64,000 nt of DNA from Myxococcales bacterium. Lineage in GTDB: Bacteria; Myxococcota_A; Polyangia; Polyangiales; Polyangiaceae. Shown piece by piece: positions 51,016-59,870 of this stretch. The notes beneath the pieces are model-generated. The model did no database searches. It saw nothing but the letters and a program-made list of their open reading frames with translations, and had not been told where the DNA came from. Position 1 is the stretch's first letter. The number at the start of each line of letters is the position of its first letter. The stretch is from the NCBI GenBank assembly GCA_012514535.1, contig JAAZAA010000261.1, positions 1 through 64,000 of the forward strand, written 5' to 3'. The position numbers were made by a program, and so were the translations under genes.

Positions 51016-51669
51016 GTACTTCCTCCCTTTGGTGGCGGGGTCCGCCACACCGCTCTTGGCCTCCGCCTGGCCAACCGCGCAGCGGCGCACGGGCCCTACG
51101 CCCGCGGCCGCCGCAGCGATCCCGTTCGAACACCGACGACCCTCGCGCTTCCCCGGAATCGTTCGGGGCGCGCGAGGACCATCCTTTCTAATTTACCTGA
51201 GGCGGCGTCGTGCTGGGAAGCATGTTTCGGCCGCCGGGCTCAAATGGGTGTGCGGGTCGGCGTGAGTGTCGTCGTGTGTCGTCGCTCGGCGTCGTCGCTT
51301 CTGCGTCGTCGTCGGGACGTCGTCCTTCGCGTTGGCGTCGGCGGCCGAGTCGTCGACGCGAGTGGGCGAGCACGCGGAGCTCGTGTTCGACGCGCGTCCG
51401 CGGAAGCGCTCTGGAGAACGGTTGGTCGGAGACCATCCCGGGCGCCCGTTCGACGCGCGAGCGGGGGCGCGCCCCTGGTGTTTCCGTGGGGACTGACGTT
51501 CGTCGGGGTGATGAAAGCGACGGCGTCGGAGAGCACCGTGATGCGGAGGAACGCGATGAGGCAGGGCGAGGAGGGGGCGCTCGGGAGCAAGGTGCGCAGG
51601 AGCAAGGCGCGCTGGAGCAAGGCGCGCTGGAGCAAGGCGCGCTGGAGTCACGCCCGTCGACTCGAGGGA
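51016..51669. other. Divergent 654-bp region, no convincing gene
   Basis: It separates the hydrolase lipoprotein (minus) from the TPR lipoprotein (plus). Much of 51230-51420 is low-complexity with repeated GTCGTC. An in-frame extension of the plus-strand gene up to ATG 51511 exists, but its encoded residues are the 15-bp repeat and basic filler. TAATTTACC at about 51189 is the only A/T-rich spot. No RNA gene seen. Confidence 0.4.
51586..51645. repeat. 15-bp tandem repeat, four units
   Basis: AGCAAGGCGCGCTGG is repeated at 51586-51645 (first unit with two changes). If the upstream ATG at 51511 were used, it would encode SKARW repeats in the protein leader. Confidence 0.85.
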
Positions 51670-53394
51670 GTGACATGGCCGTCCGGTGGCACCGGCGCAT
51701 CGTCGCGGCACGGCCTGCGGTGGAGAGCGTGGCGGGGCGCGGCGTGGCGTGGTGCGGCGTGGTCGGGAGCGGCGTGGTCGGGAGCGGCCCTGCTGTTCTT
51801 TGCGGTCGCCTGCGGGGGAGACCGGGCGACTCCGGCGCGCACGGGTGGAACGACTCCGGAGGCCTCCGGCGAGCAGGGCGACGTGCGCGCGGGGGAGGTC
51901 CGCGCGGCCCACGAGCACGGTCGCGTGAGTTTCCCCGTGTCTTGCTCGGACGAGGCGCGCGCCCACATCGAGGAGGGCGTGACCCACCTCCACCACATGA
52001 TGTACGAGCAAGCGGCGCCCGCCTTCGCCGCGGCGGCGCGAGCCGATGAGTCCTGCGCGATGGCGCACTGGGGGCTCGCCATGACGAGCTTCCGTCCGCT
52101 CTGGCGGCCGACGAGCGACGAGGATCTCGCGCGCGGTAAGGAAGAGGTGGCCGCCGCGCAGCGGCTGGACGCCCCGACGCCACGGGAACAGGGCTACATC
52201 AAGGCGGTGGCGGCGTTCTTCGCGGCGCCGGCGCCCGTGGTCGCGCTGCGGCCACGGGACCACGCGAGCCGCCTCGAGGCATGGAGAGACGCCCAGCGCA
52301 CCCTGCACGAGCTCGTCCCTGACGACGTCGACGCCGCGGCGTTCTACGCCCTCGCGGAGATCTCCTCCGCCCAGGCTCAGTCGGCCCCTGGCCGCGAGCG
52401 GGACTACACCCGGGAGCGCGACGCTGGTGCGCTGTTGGAGCGCTACTTCGAGCAGCACCCCGAGCACCCGGGGCTCTTCCATTACCTGATCCACGCCTAC
52501 GACAACCCGACCCTCGCCCCCCGGGCGGAGTCGATCGCGCGCCGCTACGATCGGCTCGCTCCCGACGTCCCCCACGCGTTGCACATGCCGAGCCACATCT
52601 TCGTGCGCACGGGACAATGGCAGGACGCGGCCGCATGGAACGAGCGCTCTGCGAGCGCTGCTCTGCGACATCCGGTGGAGGGGGTGACGTCGCTGCACTA
52701 CCCGCACGCCCTCGACTACATGATGTACGCGTACCTGCAGATGGGGGACACGGAGCGCGCCCAGCGAACCCTCGAGCGCGTCCGGGCCATCGACGCCGTG
52801 CAGGAGGACTTCGTCTCCGCCTACGGCATCGCGGCGGCGCAGGCGCGCTTCTACCTCGAGCAGCGGCGGTGGGCGGAGGCGGCGAGCCTCGAGCCGGGGC
52901 TCCCTGCGGTGCTGCCCTGGGAGAAGTTCCCGACGGCCTTGGCGCTGGTGCACTACGCTCGCGGGCTCGGGGCGGCCCGCGCCGGAGACCTGGCCCAGGC
53001 GGACGCCGAGCGGGCGCGCATCGACGAGATCGTCGCCCAGCTGCAGGCGGAGGGGGACGTGTATTGGGCGTCGATGACCAAGGCGCTGGGCAACGCGGTG
53101 GAAGCCTGGCGGCTGTACGAGCGCGGCGACGAGGAGGCGGGGCTGGCGTTGATGCGCGAGGCCGCGGACCTCGAAGACTCCCTCGACAAGCACCCCGTCA
53201 CGCCCGGAGAGGTGCTCCCCGTGCGGGAGCTGTACGCGGAGCTGCTCCTCCTCGAGGGGCGTCCGGCGGAGGCCCTGGCCGCCTTCCGGACGTCCCTCGA
53301 GCGGACCGCCCAGCGGCGCCACGCGCTGGCGGGGGTGCAGCGCGCCGAAGCCGCCCTGCGAGCGGGCGCTGCCCAGCCGACGCCCGGCCCCTAG
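51670..53394 (+). CDS. TPR-repeat lipoprotein, unknown function
   Basis: About 574 residues from GTG 51670; the start is uncertain, as ATG 51511 is also in frame. A hydrophobic stretch rich in Gly/Ala/Trp ends at FFAVAC, a lipobox. The mature protein is helical with TPR-like repeats: HIEEGVTHLHHMMYEQAAPAFAAAARADESCAMAHWGLAM, then repeats near YALAEIS, FHYLIHAYDNP, PHALHMPSHIFVRTGQWQDAA and ARFYLEQRRWAEAA. This matches a widespread TPR lipoprotein family of unknown role. It would sit in the periplasm as a binding scaffold. Confidence 0.7.
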   Translation: MTWPSGGTGASSRHGLRWRAWRGAAWRGAAWSGAAWSGAALLFFAVACGGDRATPARTGGTTPEASGEQGDVRAGEVRAAHEHGRVSFPVSCSDEARAHIEEGVTHLHHMMYEQAAPAFAAAARADESCAMAHWGLAMTSFRPLWRPTSDEDLARGKEEVAAAQRLDAPTPREQGYIKAVAAFFAAPAPVVALRPRDHASRLEAWRDAQRTLHELVPDDVDAAAFYALAEISSAQAQSAPGRERDYTRERDAGALLERYFEQHPEHPGLFHYLIHAYDNPTLAPRAESIARRYDRLAPDVPHALHMPSHIFVRTGQWQDAAAWNERSASAALRHPVEGVTSLHYPHALDYMMYAYLQMGDTERAQRTLERVRAIDAVQEDFVSAYGIAAAQARFYLEQRRWAEAASLEPGLPAVLPWEKFPTALALVHYARGLGAARAGDLAQADAERARIDEIVAQLQAEGDVYWASMTKALGNAVEAWRLYERGDEEAGLALMREAADLEDSLDKHPVTPGEVLPVRELYAELLLLEGRPAEALAAFRTSLERTAQRRHALAGVQRAEAALRAGAAQPTPGP

Positions 53395-53395
53395 A

Positions 53396-53426
53396 GCGAC
53401 GAACCGAAGGGCAGGCCGTTCGTCGC
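53396..53426 (+). terminator. Hairpin right after the TPR lipoprotein gene
   Basis: GCGACGAAC (53396-53404) pairs perfectly with GTTCGTCGC (53418-53426) across a 13-base loop, two bases after the stop. There is no T tract. Confidence 0.5.
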
Positions 53427-53480
53427 GACCAGAAGAAGAGCTAGAGCGCCGAACCGCGAGCACGACTGAGGATCGGGTGA

Positions 53481-53520
53481 GCCCATCGGGCCCCCCCCCG
53501 AGGGGTGGGGCCTGATGGGC
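53481..53520. terminator. 14-bp hairpin upstream of aspS
   Basis: The 14 bases at 53481-53494 pair with 53507-53520, with one G-T pair, around a 12-base C/G loop. It is the strongest hairpin seen in the window. It may end the upstream transcript or be part of the aspS leader. No T tract follows. Confidence 0.5.
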
Positions 53521-53830
53521 GGAGCTCTTCCGATGGCGAACCGAGCGGTGCTCGAGAACGTCCTCGATGCCCTGGAGCGGGCGCTGCCGCGCGGTGTGCC
53601 ATCCAGGAGTGCCGTCCAGGGGCGCCGCGCGCCTCCGTCGAGGGCGGAGGCCCCGTGCCGCGTGGGAGCGTGCGAGAGGCGTGGTCCCACCGGGCGGGAG
53701 GAGGAGCCGCGCAGCGGGCGCAGCGCCGCGCGGGCAGCGCTCCGTCGACGCGGGCCCGGCGAAAACCCAGGTTGAGGAGCCTCCCGGGGCGCGCTAAGAC
53801 CGCCGCCCCCCTCAGAAAAGGTACGACCAA
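53521..53830. other. Gap upstream of aspS, possible decayed ORF
   Basis: About 22 codons from ATG 53533 (MANRAVLENVLDALERALPRG) show strong G/C third positions, after which bias is lost. This could be a relic of a gene or chance. The aspS promoter should be in the last 100 bp; AAAAGG at 53816-53821 serves as Shine-Dalgarno region. Confidence 0.3.
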
Positions 53831-55726
53831 GTGGCGCGCTTCATCGACGAACTCAAACGCACCCATGATTGCGGCGCTCTGCGCAGCAGTGACGTTGGAC
53901 GGGAAGTGGTTCTGTTCGGGTGGGTGGCCAATCGGCGCGACCACGGCAACCTGATCTTCGTGGATCTGCGGGATCGGGGCGGCATCACGCAGATCGTGTT
54001 CGACCCGGAGGCGTCCAAGGAGGCCCACGGGGCGGCCGAGCAGCTCCGCAGCGAGTGGGTGATCGGCATCCGGGGCAAGGTGAAGGCCCGCGGCGAGCAG
54101 TACAGCCAGAAGGAAGGCAAGATGGTGAGCGCCGCCAACCCGCTCCTGCCCACCGGCGAGATCGAGGTGGAGGTGCTGGAGGTGGGCGTCTTCAACCGCA
54201 GCGAGACCCCGCCCTTCGAGCTCGCGGACAAGATCGACACCCGCGAAGAGGTGCGGCTGCAGTACCGCTACCTGGATCTGCGCCGCGCGCCCCTGCAGAA
54301 GGCGCTGCGGACCCGCCACGTCATCAACCAGGCCACCCGCAACTACCTGTCGGATCAGGGGTGCACCGAGGTGGAGACGCCCTTCCTGGTGAAGTACACC
54401 CCGGGAGGCGCCCGGAACTTCCTGGTCCCGAGCCGCATCCACCACGGCAAGTTCTACGCTCTGGCGGAGAGCCCGCAGCTCTTCAAGCAGCTGCTGATGG
54501 TGGCGGGCTTCGAGCGCTACTTCCAGATCGTGCGCTGCTTCCGGGACGAGGACTCGCGCCTCGATCGGCAGCCGGAGTTCACCCAGATCGACATCGAGAT
54601 GAGCTTCGTGAACCAGGACGACGTGTTCGGCCTGGTGGAGGGGCTCGTGTGCGCCATCTGGAAGGCGGCCCTCGGCGTCGATCTGACGAAGCAGTACCCG
54701 GGCGGCGTGTTCCCGCGCATGAAGTTCGAGGACTCGATGCGCGACTACGGCAACGACAAGCCGGACCTGCGCTTCGGGATGAAGCACTTCGACCTGACGG
54801 AGCTCGTCGTGGAGCACGGCGGAGGCGGCGTGCCCTTCTGGGAGCCGCTGGCGCAGAAGTTCCGGAGCGGCGAGTACCGGCGCGATCTCCCAGCGGAGAT
54901 CGTCAAGGCGATGGTGGTGCCCGCTAGCGGCAACCTGAGCCGCAAGGACGGTGACGAACTCGAGAAGCTCGCGAAGAGCATGGGCGCAGGTGGACTGGCT
55001 CGCGCGAAGGTCGCCGCCGACGGCACCTGGACCCAGACGCCCCTGAACAAGATGATGACCCCCGAGCTCCGGGATGCGATCACCCGCGCGGTGGGCGCCC
55101 AGGAAGGGGATCTGATCCTGTTCCAGTCGGGCAAGGCCCAGCTGGTCCACACGGTCATGGCCAACCTGCGGGTCTTCCTGGGCAAGAAGCTCGGGTACAT
55201 CCCCGAGGTCGGTCACGGCGGCGAGTGGAACTTCCTGTGGGTCGTGGAGCCGCCGCTCTTCGAGTACGACGACGAGAACAAGCGCTGGGCCGCCGCGCAT
55301 CACGCCTTCACGCGCCCCCACGACGACAGCGTGGACCTGATCGACAAGGACCCCGGGAAGGTCCTCTGCTATCGCTACGACCTCGTGCTCAACGGCTTCG
55401 AGATCGCCGGCGGCTCGATCCGTCTCCACGATCCCGTCGTGCAGCAGAAGGTGTTCCGCGCCCTCGGCATCGGTGAAGAGGAGGCCCGGCAGAAGTTCGG
55501 CTTCCTCCTCGACGCCCTGAAGCTCGGCGCGCCGCCGCACGGCGGCATCGCCCTCGGCATGGATCGCCTGGTGATGCTGCTGACGGAGCGCGAGAGCCTC
55601 CGCGACGTCATCGCCTTCCCGAAGACCCAGAAGGCCACCGATCTGATGAGCGACGCGCCGAGCGGCGTGGCGCCGGAGCAGCTGGTGGAGCTCGGTATCC
55701 GAGTCTTCGAGGGGAACGGGAGTTGA
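53831..55726 (+). CDS. aspS: Aspartyl-tRNA synthetase (probably non-discriminating)
   Basis: A 631-residue class II synthetase that charges tRNA-Asp. N-terminal OB-fold (VVLFGWVANRRDHGNLIFVDLRD), catalytic core with class II motifs (motif 2 FRDEDSRLDRQPEFTQIDIEM; motif 3 GIALGMDRLVMLL), and the GAD insertion domain typical of bacterial enzymes. His38 after RRD is the residue found in non-discriminating AspRS (His31 in Pseudomonas aeruginosa), where discriminating enzymes have Leu. It may therefore also charge tRNA-Asn, requiring GatCAB. GTG start. The next gene begins 25 bp later. Confidence 0.93.
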   Translation: MARFIDELKRTHDCGALRSSDVGREVVLFGWVANRRDHGNLIFVDLRDRGGITQIVFDPEASKEAHGAAEQLRSEWVIGIRGKVKARGEQYSQKEGKMVSAANPLLPTGEIEVEVLEVGVFNRSETPPFELADKIDTREEVRLQYRYLDLRRAPLQKALRTRHVINQATRNYLSDQGCTEVETPFLVKYTPGGARNFLVPSRIHHGKFYALAESPQLFKQLLMVAGFERYFQIVRCFRDEDSRLDRQPEFTQIDIEMSFVNQDDVFGLVEGLVCAIWKAALGVDLTKQYPGGVFPRMKFEDSMRDYGNDKPDLRFGMKHFDLTELVVEHGGGGVPFWEPLAQKFRSGEYRRDLPAEIVKAMVVPASGNLSRKDGDELEKLAKSMGAGGLARAKVAADGTWTQTPLNKMMTPELRDAITRAVGAQEGDLILFQSGKAQLVHTVMANLRVFLGKKLGYIPEVGHGGEWNFLWVVEPPLFEYDDENKRWAAAHHAFTRPHDDSVDLIDKDPGKVLCYRYDLVLNGFEIAGGSIRLHDPVVQQKVFRALGIGEEEARQKFGFLLDALKLGAPPHGGIALGMDRLVMLLTERESLRDVIAFPKTQKATDLMSDAPSGVAPEQLVELGIRVFEGNGS

Positions 55727-55751
55727 CGGAGAGGGTGGGAGACGGGGCCCC

Positions 55752-56984
55752 ATGGACAACGTCACCCACGGGTTGATCGGGCTCCTCGTCGCCGAAGCAG
55801 CCCTCCAGGTCCGTTTCGGCGCGACCCCCGCGCCCACCCGCTTCCGTACCGCGGCACTGTTTTGTTCCATCGCCGGCAACAACACGCCGGATCTGGACTT
55901 CGTCTACTCCGGGATCACGGAGGGCAAGCTCGGCTACCTCCTCCACCACCGGGGCCACACGCACACCGTGGGGGCCGTGCTGCCGATGGCGCTGCTCGCG
56001 CTCCTGCCGGTCCTGATCTGGGCGTGGCGGGCGCGGCCCGGGTGGAGCCGCGCCGACTGGCGCTTCCTCGTGCTCCTCGCGGTGCTGGCGCCCTTCTGCC
56101 ACATCGGGATGGACGCCATGAACAGCTACGGCGTCCACCCCCTGTGGCCCCTGTCGAATCGCTGGTTCTACGGCGACACCCTGTTCATCATCGAGCCCCT
56201 CCTGATCCTGAGCATCGGCTTGCTCCTGGCCCGGGAGGCGCGGACGCGGGTGGGGCGGTGGCTCTTGCTGCTGCCGCCGATCGTCGTGCTCGGGCTCTCC
56301 TGGATCGTGAGCTTGGTGTCCTGGCCTGGGGCGGTGACGCTCACCCTCTTCGCCTTGCTGTTGTGGTTCGGGGCCGCCTTCCTCGGCTCGCGGGGGCGGA
56401 TCGGGGGCGCGCTCGGGCTGACCGTCGGGGTGATGCTCCTCTTCGCGGGGACCCGGGGGCTGGTGGCGGGCCAGGTGCGGACGACCCTGCAAGAGGTGAC
56501 CCCGGAGGCGGTCTTGCACGACTTGATCCTGACGCCCCTGCCCGCCAACCCGCGGTGCTGGTCCTTCATCGCGGTTCAGACGGAGGGGGCGGACTTTTTG
56601 CTGCGGCGCGGCGACACGGCCCTGGTCCCTGCGTGGCTCCCGGTCGGAACCTGCGCCGACCGGGAGGAGCCGGACATGATCGCGCCTCTCGTGCCGGTGC
56701 GGAGCGTCTCCGAGACCCCGACGCTGCGTTGGAAAGGGGAGTTTCGAGCTCCCCTGGCCGAGCTCCAGCACCTGGCGGCGACGCGCTGCGACGCGGCGGC
56801 CATGCTGCGCTTCGCGCGGGCCCCCTTCTTCCTCGAACGGCCGGGGGGGCGCGTGATCCTCGGTGATCTGCGCTACGACCGGGGCCCGGAGCTCGGCTTC
56901 GCGGCCCTCGAGCTCGCCGAGGAGGGGGCCCCCTGTCCCCGCGCCGTGCCGCCCTGGCGGCCGCCACTCGCCGATCTGCTCTGA
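55752..56984 (+). CDS. YdjM/LexA-binding-like inner-membrane metal-dependent hydrolase family protein
   Basis: A 410-residue protein. The N-terminal half is the PF04307-type membrane domain: MDNVTHGLIGLLVAEA, FCSIAGNNTPDLDFVY, HHRGHTHTVGAVLP and DAMNSYGVHPLWP carry the His/Asp residues that would bind metal. Five or so membrane helices follow. The C-terminal 160 residues are soluble and not recognised. It starts 25 bp after aspS on the same strand. Activity of the family is not well defined. Confidence 0.75.
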   Translation: MDNVTHGLIGLLVAEAALQVRFGATPAPTRFRTAALFCSIAGNNTPDLDFVYSGITEGKLGYLLHHRGHTHTVGAVLPMALLALLPVLIWAWRARPGWSRADWRFLVLLAVLAPFCHIGMDAMNSYGVHPLWPLSNRWFYGDTLFIIEPLLILSIGLLLAREARTRVGRWLLLLPPIVVLGLSWIVSLVSWPGAVTLTLFALLLWFGAAFLGSRGRIGGALGLTVGVMLLFAGTRGLVAGQVRTTLQEVTPEAVLHDLILTPLPANPRCWSFIAVQTEGADFLLRRGDTALVPAWLPVGTCADREEPDMIAPLVPVRSVSETPTLRWKGEFRAPLAELQHLAATRCDAAAMLRFARAPFFLERPGGRVILGDLRYDRGPELGFAALELAEEGAPCPRAVPPWRPPLADLL

Positions 56985-57021
56985 GCGTCGGCCCTTGCCG
57001 GGGGTGCCCCCCTTGGGCACG

Positions 57022-58395
57022 ATGGCTCGACCGATGGGCGCGCGCATCCTGATCGTCGACGACAGCCCCACCATTCGCAAAGTCGTCGCCAGCATTCTCG
57101 AACGACGCGACTACGAGACGGCCGTGGCCGCGGACGGGGTCGAGGCGCTGGCGGTGTTGGCAGAACGACCGGCGGACCTGGTGCTCGTGGATTTCGTCAT
57201 GCCGCGGATGAACGGCTACCAGTTCTGCCGGGAGCTGCGTCTTCACGAGCGCTTCAAGGACGTGCCCGTGGTGCTCATGAGCGCCAAGGGAGACAAGATC
57301 CGCGGCAAGTTCGTCGAGCAGACCGGCGCCCTCGACGCCATCACCAAGCCGTTCGACGCGCGCGGGCTGGTCGCGGTGATCGAGAGCGCCCTGAAGAAGA
57401 GCGCGGAGGGCGGACGTCGGCCTGCCGGCGTCGAGTTCACGGAAGAAGAGCTGAGCTCTCGTCCGAGCGTCGAGCTGCCGTCGCTGCAGCGGATCAGCGC
57501 GGCGCAGGCCCTCGCGGAGGCCCTGGGAGATCTGCTCGTCCCCGAGCTCGAGACCCTGCAGGGGCTCAACGAGGAGACGGTGCGCACGGTGCTGCGTCGC
57601 GCGATCGACCCGGAGGCCGTGGCGGAGCTGTCCTCGGTGCTGCGGACGATCGATTTTGGGGAGCAGGCGGGCGAGGCCCTGTCCGGCGATCTCGCGGTGA
57701 TTTCCATCTCCGAGATCCTCCAGGTGCTCGACGTGCAGCGTCAGTCGGGGGCGCTCACGGTGACGAGCAAGAAGGCGCAGGTCGTGCTCTACATCCGCAA
57801 CGGCGACCTCGATTTCGCGAGCTACACGGGGCTGCCCGAGGAGTTCTTGCTGGGGCGCTATCTCGTCGACACGGGGGCGATCACGCGAGAGGCCCTCGAC
57901 CGCGCCCTGGCGGCACGGGAGGCGGGCGATGGGCGCGTGCTCGGGGACTACCTCGTCGACTCCGGCGCGGTGAGCGCCGAGGAGCTCACGAAGGCGCTCG
58001 TCCAGCAGACCTCCGAGCTCCTCTACGAGGTGGTGCGGTGGCGCAAGGGGCGCTTCCGGTTCCTCTACCAGGCGGAGAACGCCATGGCGCAGCAGGCGCA
58101 GCTCGGCCTGCCCACGGGGGGCCTCATCATGGAAGGCTTCCGCCGGGTGGACGAGTGGCGCCTCATCGAAGACAGCTTCGATTTCACGGACGTGCTGTTC
58201 CGCGACGAGATGGCGATCGAGCGTCTCATGGAGCAGGGCAAGCTCACGCCCCAGGAGCGCGCGGTGCTCGAGCACATCGATGGTGAAAATACCGTGGGTG
58301 AGGTCGTTGATGCCGCCGTGGGTAGCTCCTTCGAGGTCTGCAAGATTCTCTACCAGCTACTCAACTCGCGGCTCGTGAGACGCCGGGCCGCGTGA
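57022..58395 (+). CDS. Response regulator with PATAN/DUF4388 output domain
   Basis: About 457 residues. The receiver opens with RILIVDDSPTIRKVV; Asp57 (LVLVDFVMPRMNG) is the phosphorylation site and the Lys of AITKPFD is conserved. The output is a DUF4388/PATAN domain (GDLAVISISEILQVLDVQRQSGALTVTS...VLYIRNGDLDFASY), then repeats ending LLGRYLVDTGAI/VLGDYLVDSGAV and a C-terminal winged region. PATAN regulators occur in type IV pilus and gliding control in cyanobacteria and myxobacteria. It leads a run of chemosensory-like genes, so it could be their response output. Confidence 0.85.
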   Translation: MARPMGARILIVDDSPTIRKVVASILERRDYETAVAADGVEALAVLAERPADLVLVDFVMPRMNGYQFCRELRLHERFKDVPVVLMSAKGDKIRGKFVEQTGALDAITKPFDARGLVAVIESALKKSAEGGRRPAGVEFTEEELSSRPSVELPSLQRISAAQALAEALGDLLVPELETLQGLNEETVRTVLRRAIDPEAVAELSSVLRTIDFGEQAGEALSGDLAVISISEILQVLDVQRQSGALTVTSKKAQVVLYIRNGDLDFASYTGLPEEFLLGRYLVDTGAITREALDRALAAREAGDGRVLGDYLVDSGAVSAEELTKALVQQTSELLYEVVRWRKGRFRFLYQAENAMAQQAQLGLPTGGLIMEGFRRVDEWRLIEDSFDFTDVLFRDEMAIERLMEQGKLTPQERAVLEHIDGENTVGEVVDAAVGSSFEVCKILYQLLNSRLVRRRAA

Positions 58396-58431
58396 CCGGA
58401 GACGGCGGCGCGTGTGGTTCGAGGGGGGGGC

Positions 58432-59103
58432 GTGGACGCATCAGCGAGCGGTTCGGAGCGAGTGGCCGGCGTCATCGTGGACGCGGGGCGGGGCAGGGTC
58501 TTCGTGGGCGCGGACCAGGCGATCGGCGTGCTCGGCGGAGCGCGCCTCAGCCCCGTGGCGGGCGCGCCCTTGTCGATGTTCTGGTTCGAGGGGGAGGTGC
58601 TCGTCGCGCTCCCGTTTCTAGCCTGCGCTGGAGACGAGGGGCGTCCGGCGGCGCGGCGCGGGGGGCGCGCCGCCCAGGTGTTGATCGGTGAGTTGGGAGG
58701 GCGGCGTTACGGCCTCACGGACGTCATGGTCCTGGCGAGCGGCACCTTCGAGCGCGTCCCGCTCCCCCGCGCGCCGACGGCGGAGGTGAGGCCCGACGCC
58801 GTCTCGGGGGCGCAAGGTGCGGCGGAGGGCAGCGGCCGCCCCGTGGAGGGGCGCTCTGCGGAAGGCGGCGGCGGATCCGCGGAGGGGCAATCCGTGGGAG
58901 ACGCTCCCGCGGCGGATAGCTCTGCGGAAGGTGCAGTTCGCTTCGAGGGGAGCGTGATCCCTGCCTGTCGGCTCGCGCTCCCCCCGGCGCTGAGCGCGCG
59001 GCTGGCTCCCGCCGGGGGCGACGTGGACCAGGGCGCCCCGGAAGCGACGGCAAGGCGGTCTCCGGGGGGGACCGACGGAGCCGAGGACGTGGGGACCCCG
59101 TGA
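58432..59103 (+). CDS. Degenerate CheW-like protein
   Basis: About 223 residues from GTG 58432, which has a long G-rich Shine-Dalgarno; GTG 58414 is a possible alternative. Residues 8-110 (GVIVDAGRGRVFVGADQAIGVLGG..., QVLIGELGGRRYGLTDVMVLASGTFERVP) follow the CheW beta-barrel pattern without its strong signatures. The last 110 residues are low-complexity Gly/Glu/Ala. The next gene overlaps by four bases (GTGA). Call rests on fold pattern and gene order. Confidence 0.45.
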   Translation: MDASASGSERVAGVIVDAGRGRVFVGADQAIGVLGGARLSPVAGAPLSMFWFEGEVLVALPFLACAGDEGRPAARRGGRAAQVLIGELGGRRYGLTDVMVLASGTFERVPLPRAPTAEVRPDAVSGAQGAAEGSGRPVEGRSAEGGGGSAEGQSVGDAPAADSSAEGAVRFEGSVIPACRLALPPALSARLAPAGGDVDQGAPEATARRSPGGTDGAEDVGTP

Positions 59104-59870
59104 GCGCCGCGGAGCAGCTCCTGGGCGCGCTGCGCGAGACCCTCCGGAGCGCGGGGAAGCCCAAGCGCTTCGTGGCGGACGTCGCCGCCGTGCTCGCGGC
59201 GTACGGGGATCTGGAGCAGGTGCTCGCGGCGACGGAGCAGCGCTGGGTGCGGCTCCAGGAGACCTTGCGGGAGCGTTCCGGGGACGCGGAGCGCACCGCT
59301 TCGATGGCACGCGCCCTGCTGGCGCGAGCGCACGAGCTCCGTGGGGCGGTGGCCGCGGCGCGCAACGCCGTGGAGGGGGTGCGCCTGGCCGCCCTGAGCG
59401 CGGGACTCGAGGGAGCGCGGCGGGACGACGGGGGCGGTGCCGCCTTGATCCGCCTGAGCGACGAGGTCCGGGAACGATCCGCGGGGGCCGTCGAGGCCCT
59501 GGACGAGCTGGGGGCGACCCTCGAGCGCCTCGATCGGGATCGGGACAAGCTCAAAGAAGGGGCCGGGGGGCTCGAGCGGGAGCTGTCGATCCTGGCGGTG
59601 TGGAGCCGCGACGAAGGCATCGGGCTCGACGTCGCGCGCAGGGCGCTGGTGGCGCTCGGTGAAGCGATCGAGCGCGCCACGGGCACGGATCCGGAGCTCG
59701 CTCCTCTGCTCGCTTCCGCGGCGGAGCACGCGCGCGGCCTGGCGTCGGCGCTCTCGCAGCTCGGCTCTCGGGATGGCGCGCGGCTGGCGCTGCGGTCGCT
59801 GCAGCCGCTCCTGGAGCCCCTGGTGACGGTGCTCGGGGACATCTACGGCGAGGGACGCGAGGAGCGGTGA
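59100..59870 (+). CDS. Soluble MCP-signalling-like coiled-coil protein
   Basis: A 256-residue helical protein without membrane segments. Residues 85-140 (AVEGVRLAALSAGLEGARR...DEVRERSAGAVEALDELG) line up with the chemoreceptor hairpin tip, where receptors have ALNAAVEAARAGE...EVRNLAQRS. The contact residues for kinase are mostly lost. It is coupled to both neighbours by GTGA overlaps. No sensor domain is present. It could be a degenerate receptor that still nucleates an array. Confidence 0.55.
   Translation: MSAAEQLLGALRETLRSAGKPKRFVADVAAVLAAYGDLEQVLAATEQRWVRLQETLRERSGDAERTASMARALLARAHELRGAVAAARNAVEGVRLAALSAGLEGARRDDGGGAALIRLSDEVRERSAGAVEALDELGATLERLDRDRDKLKEGAGGLERELSILAVWSRDEGIGLDVARRALVALGEAIERATGTDPELAPLLASAAEHARGLASALSQLGSRDGARLALRSLQPLLEPLVTVLGDIYGEGREER

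Noticed and set aside
51193-53463. Minus-strand ORF of 756 residues over the TPR lipoprotein gene
   Set aside because: It is antisense to a TPR protein with clear family segments; it lacks motifs and is Arg-rich.
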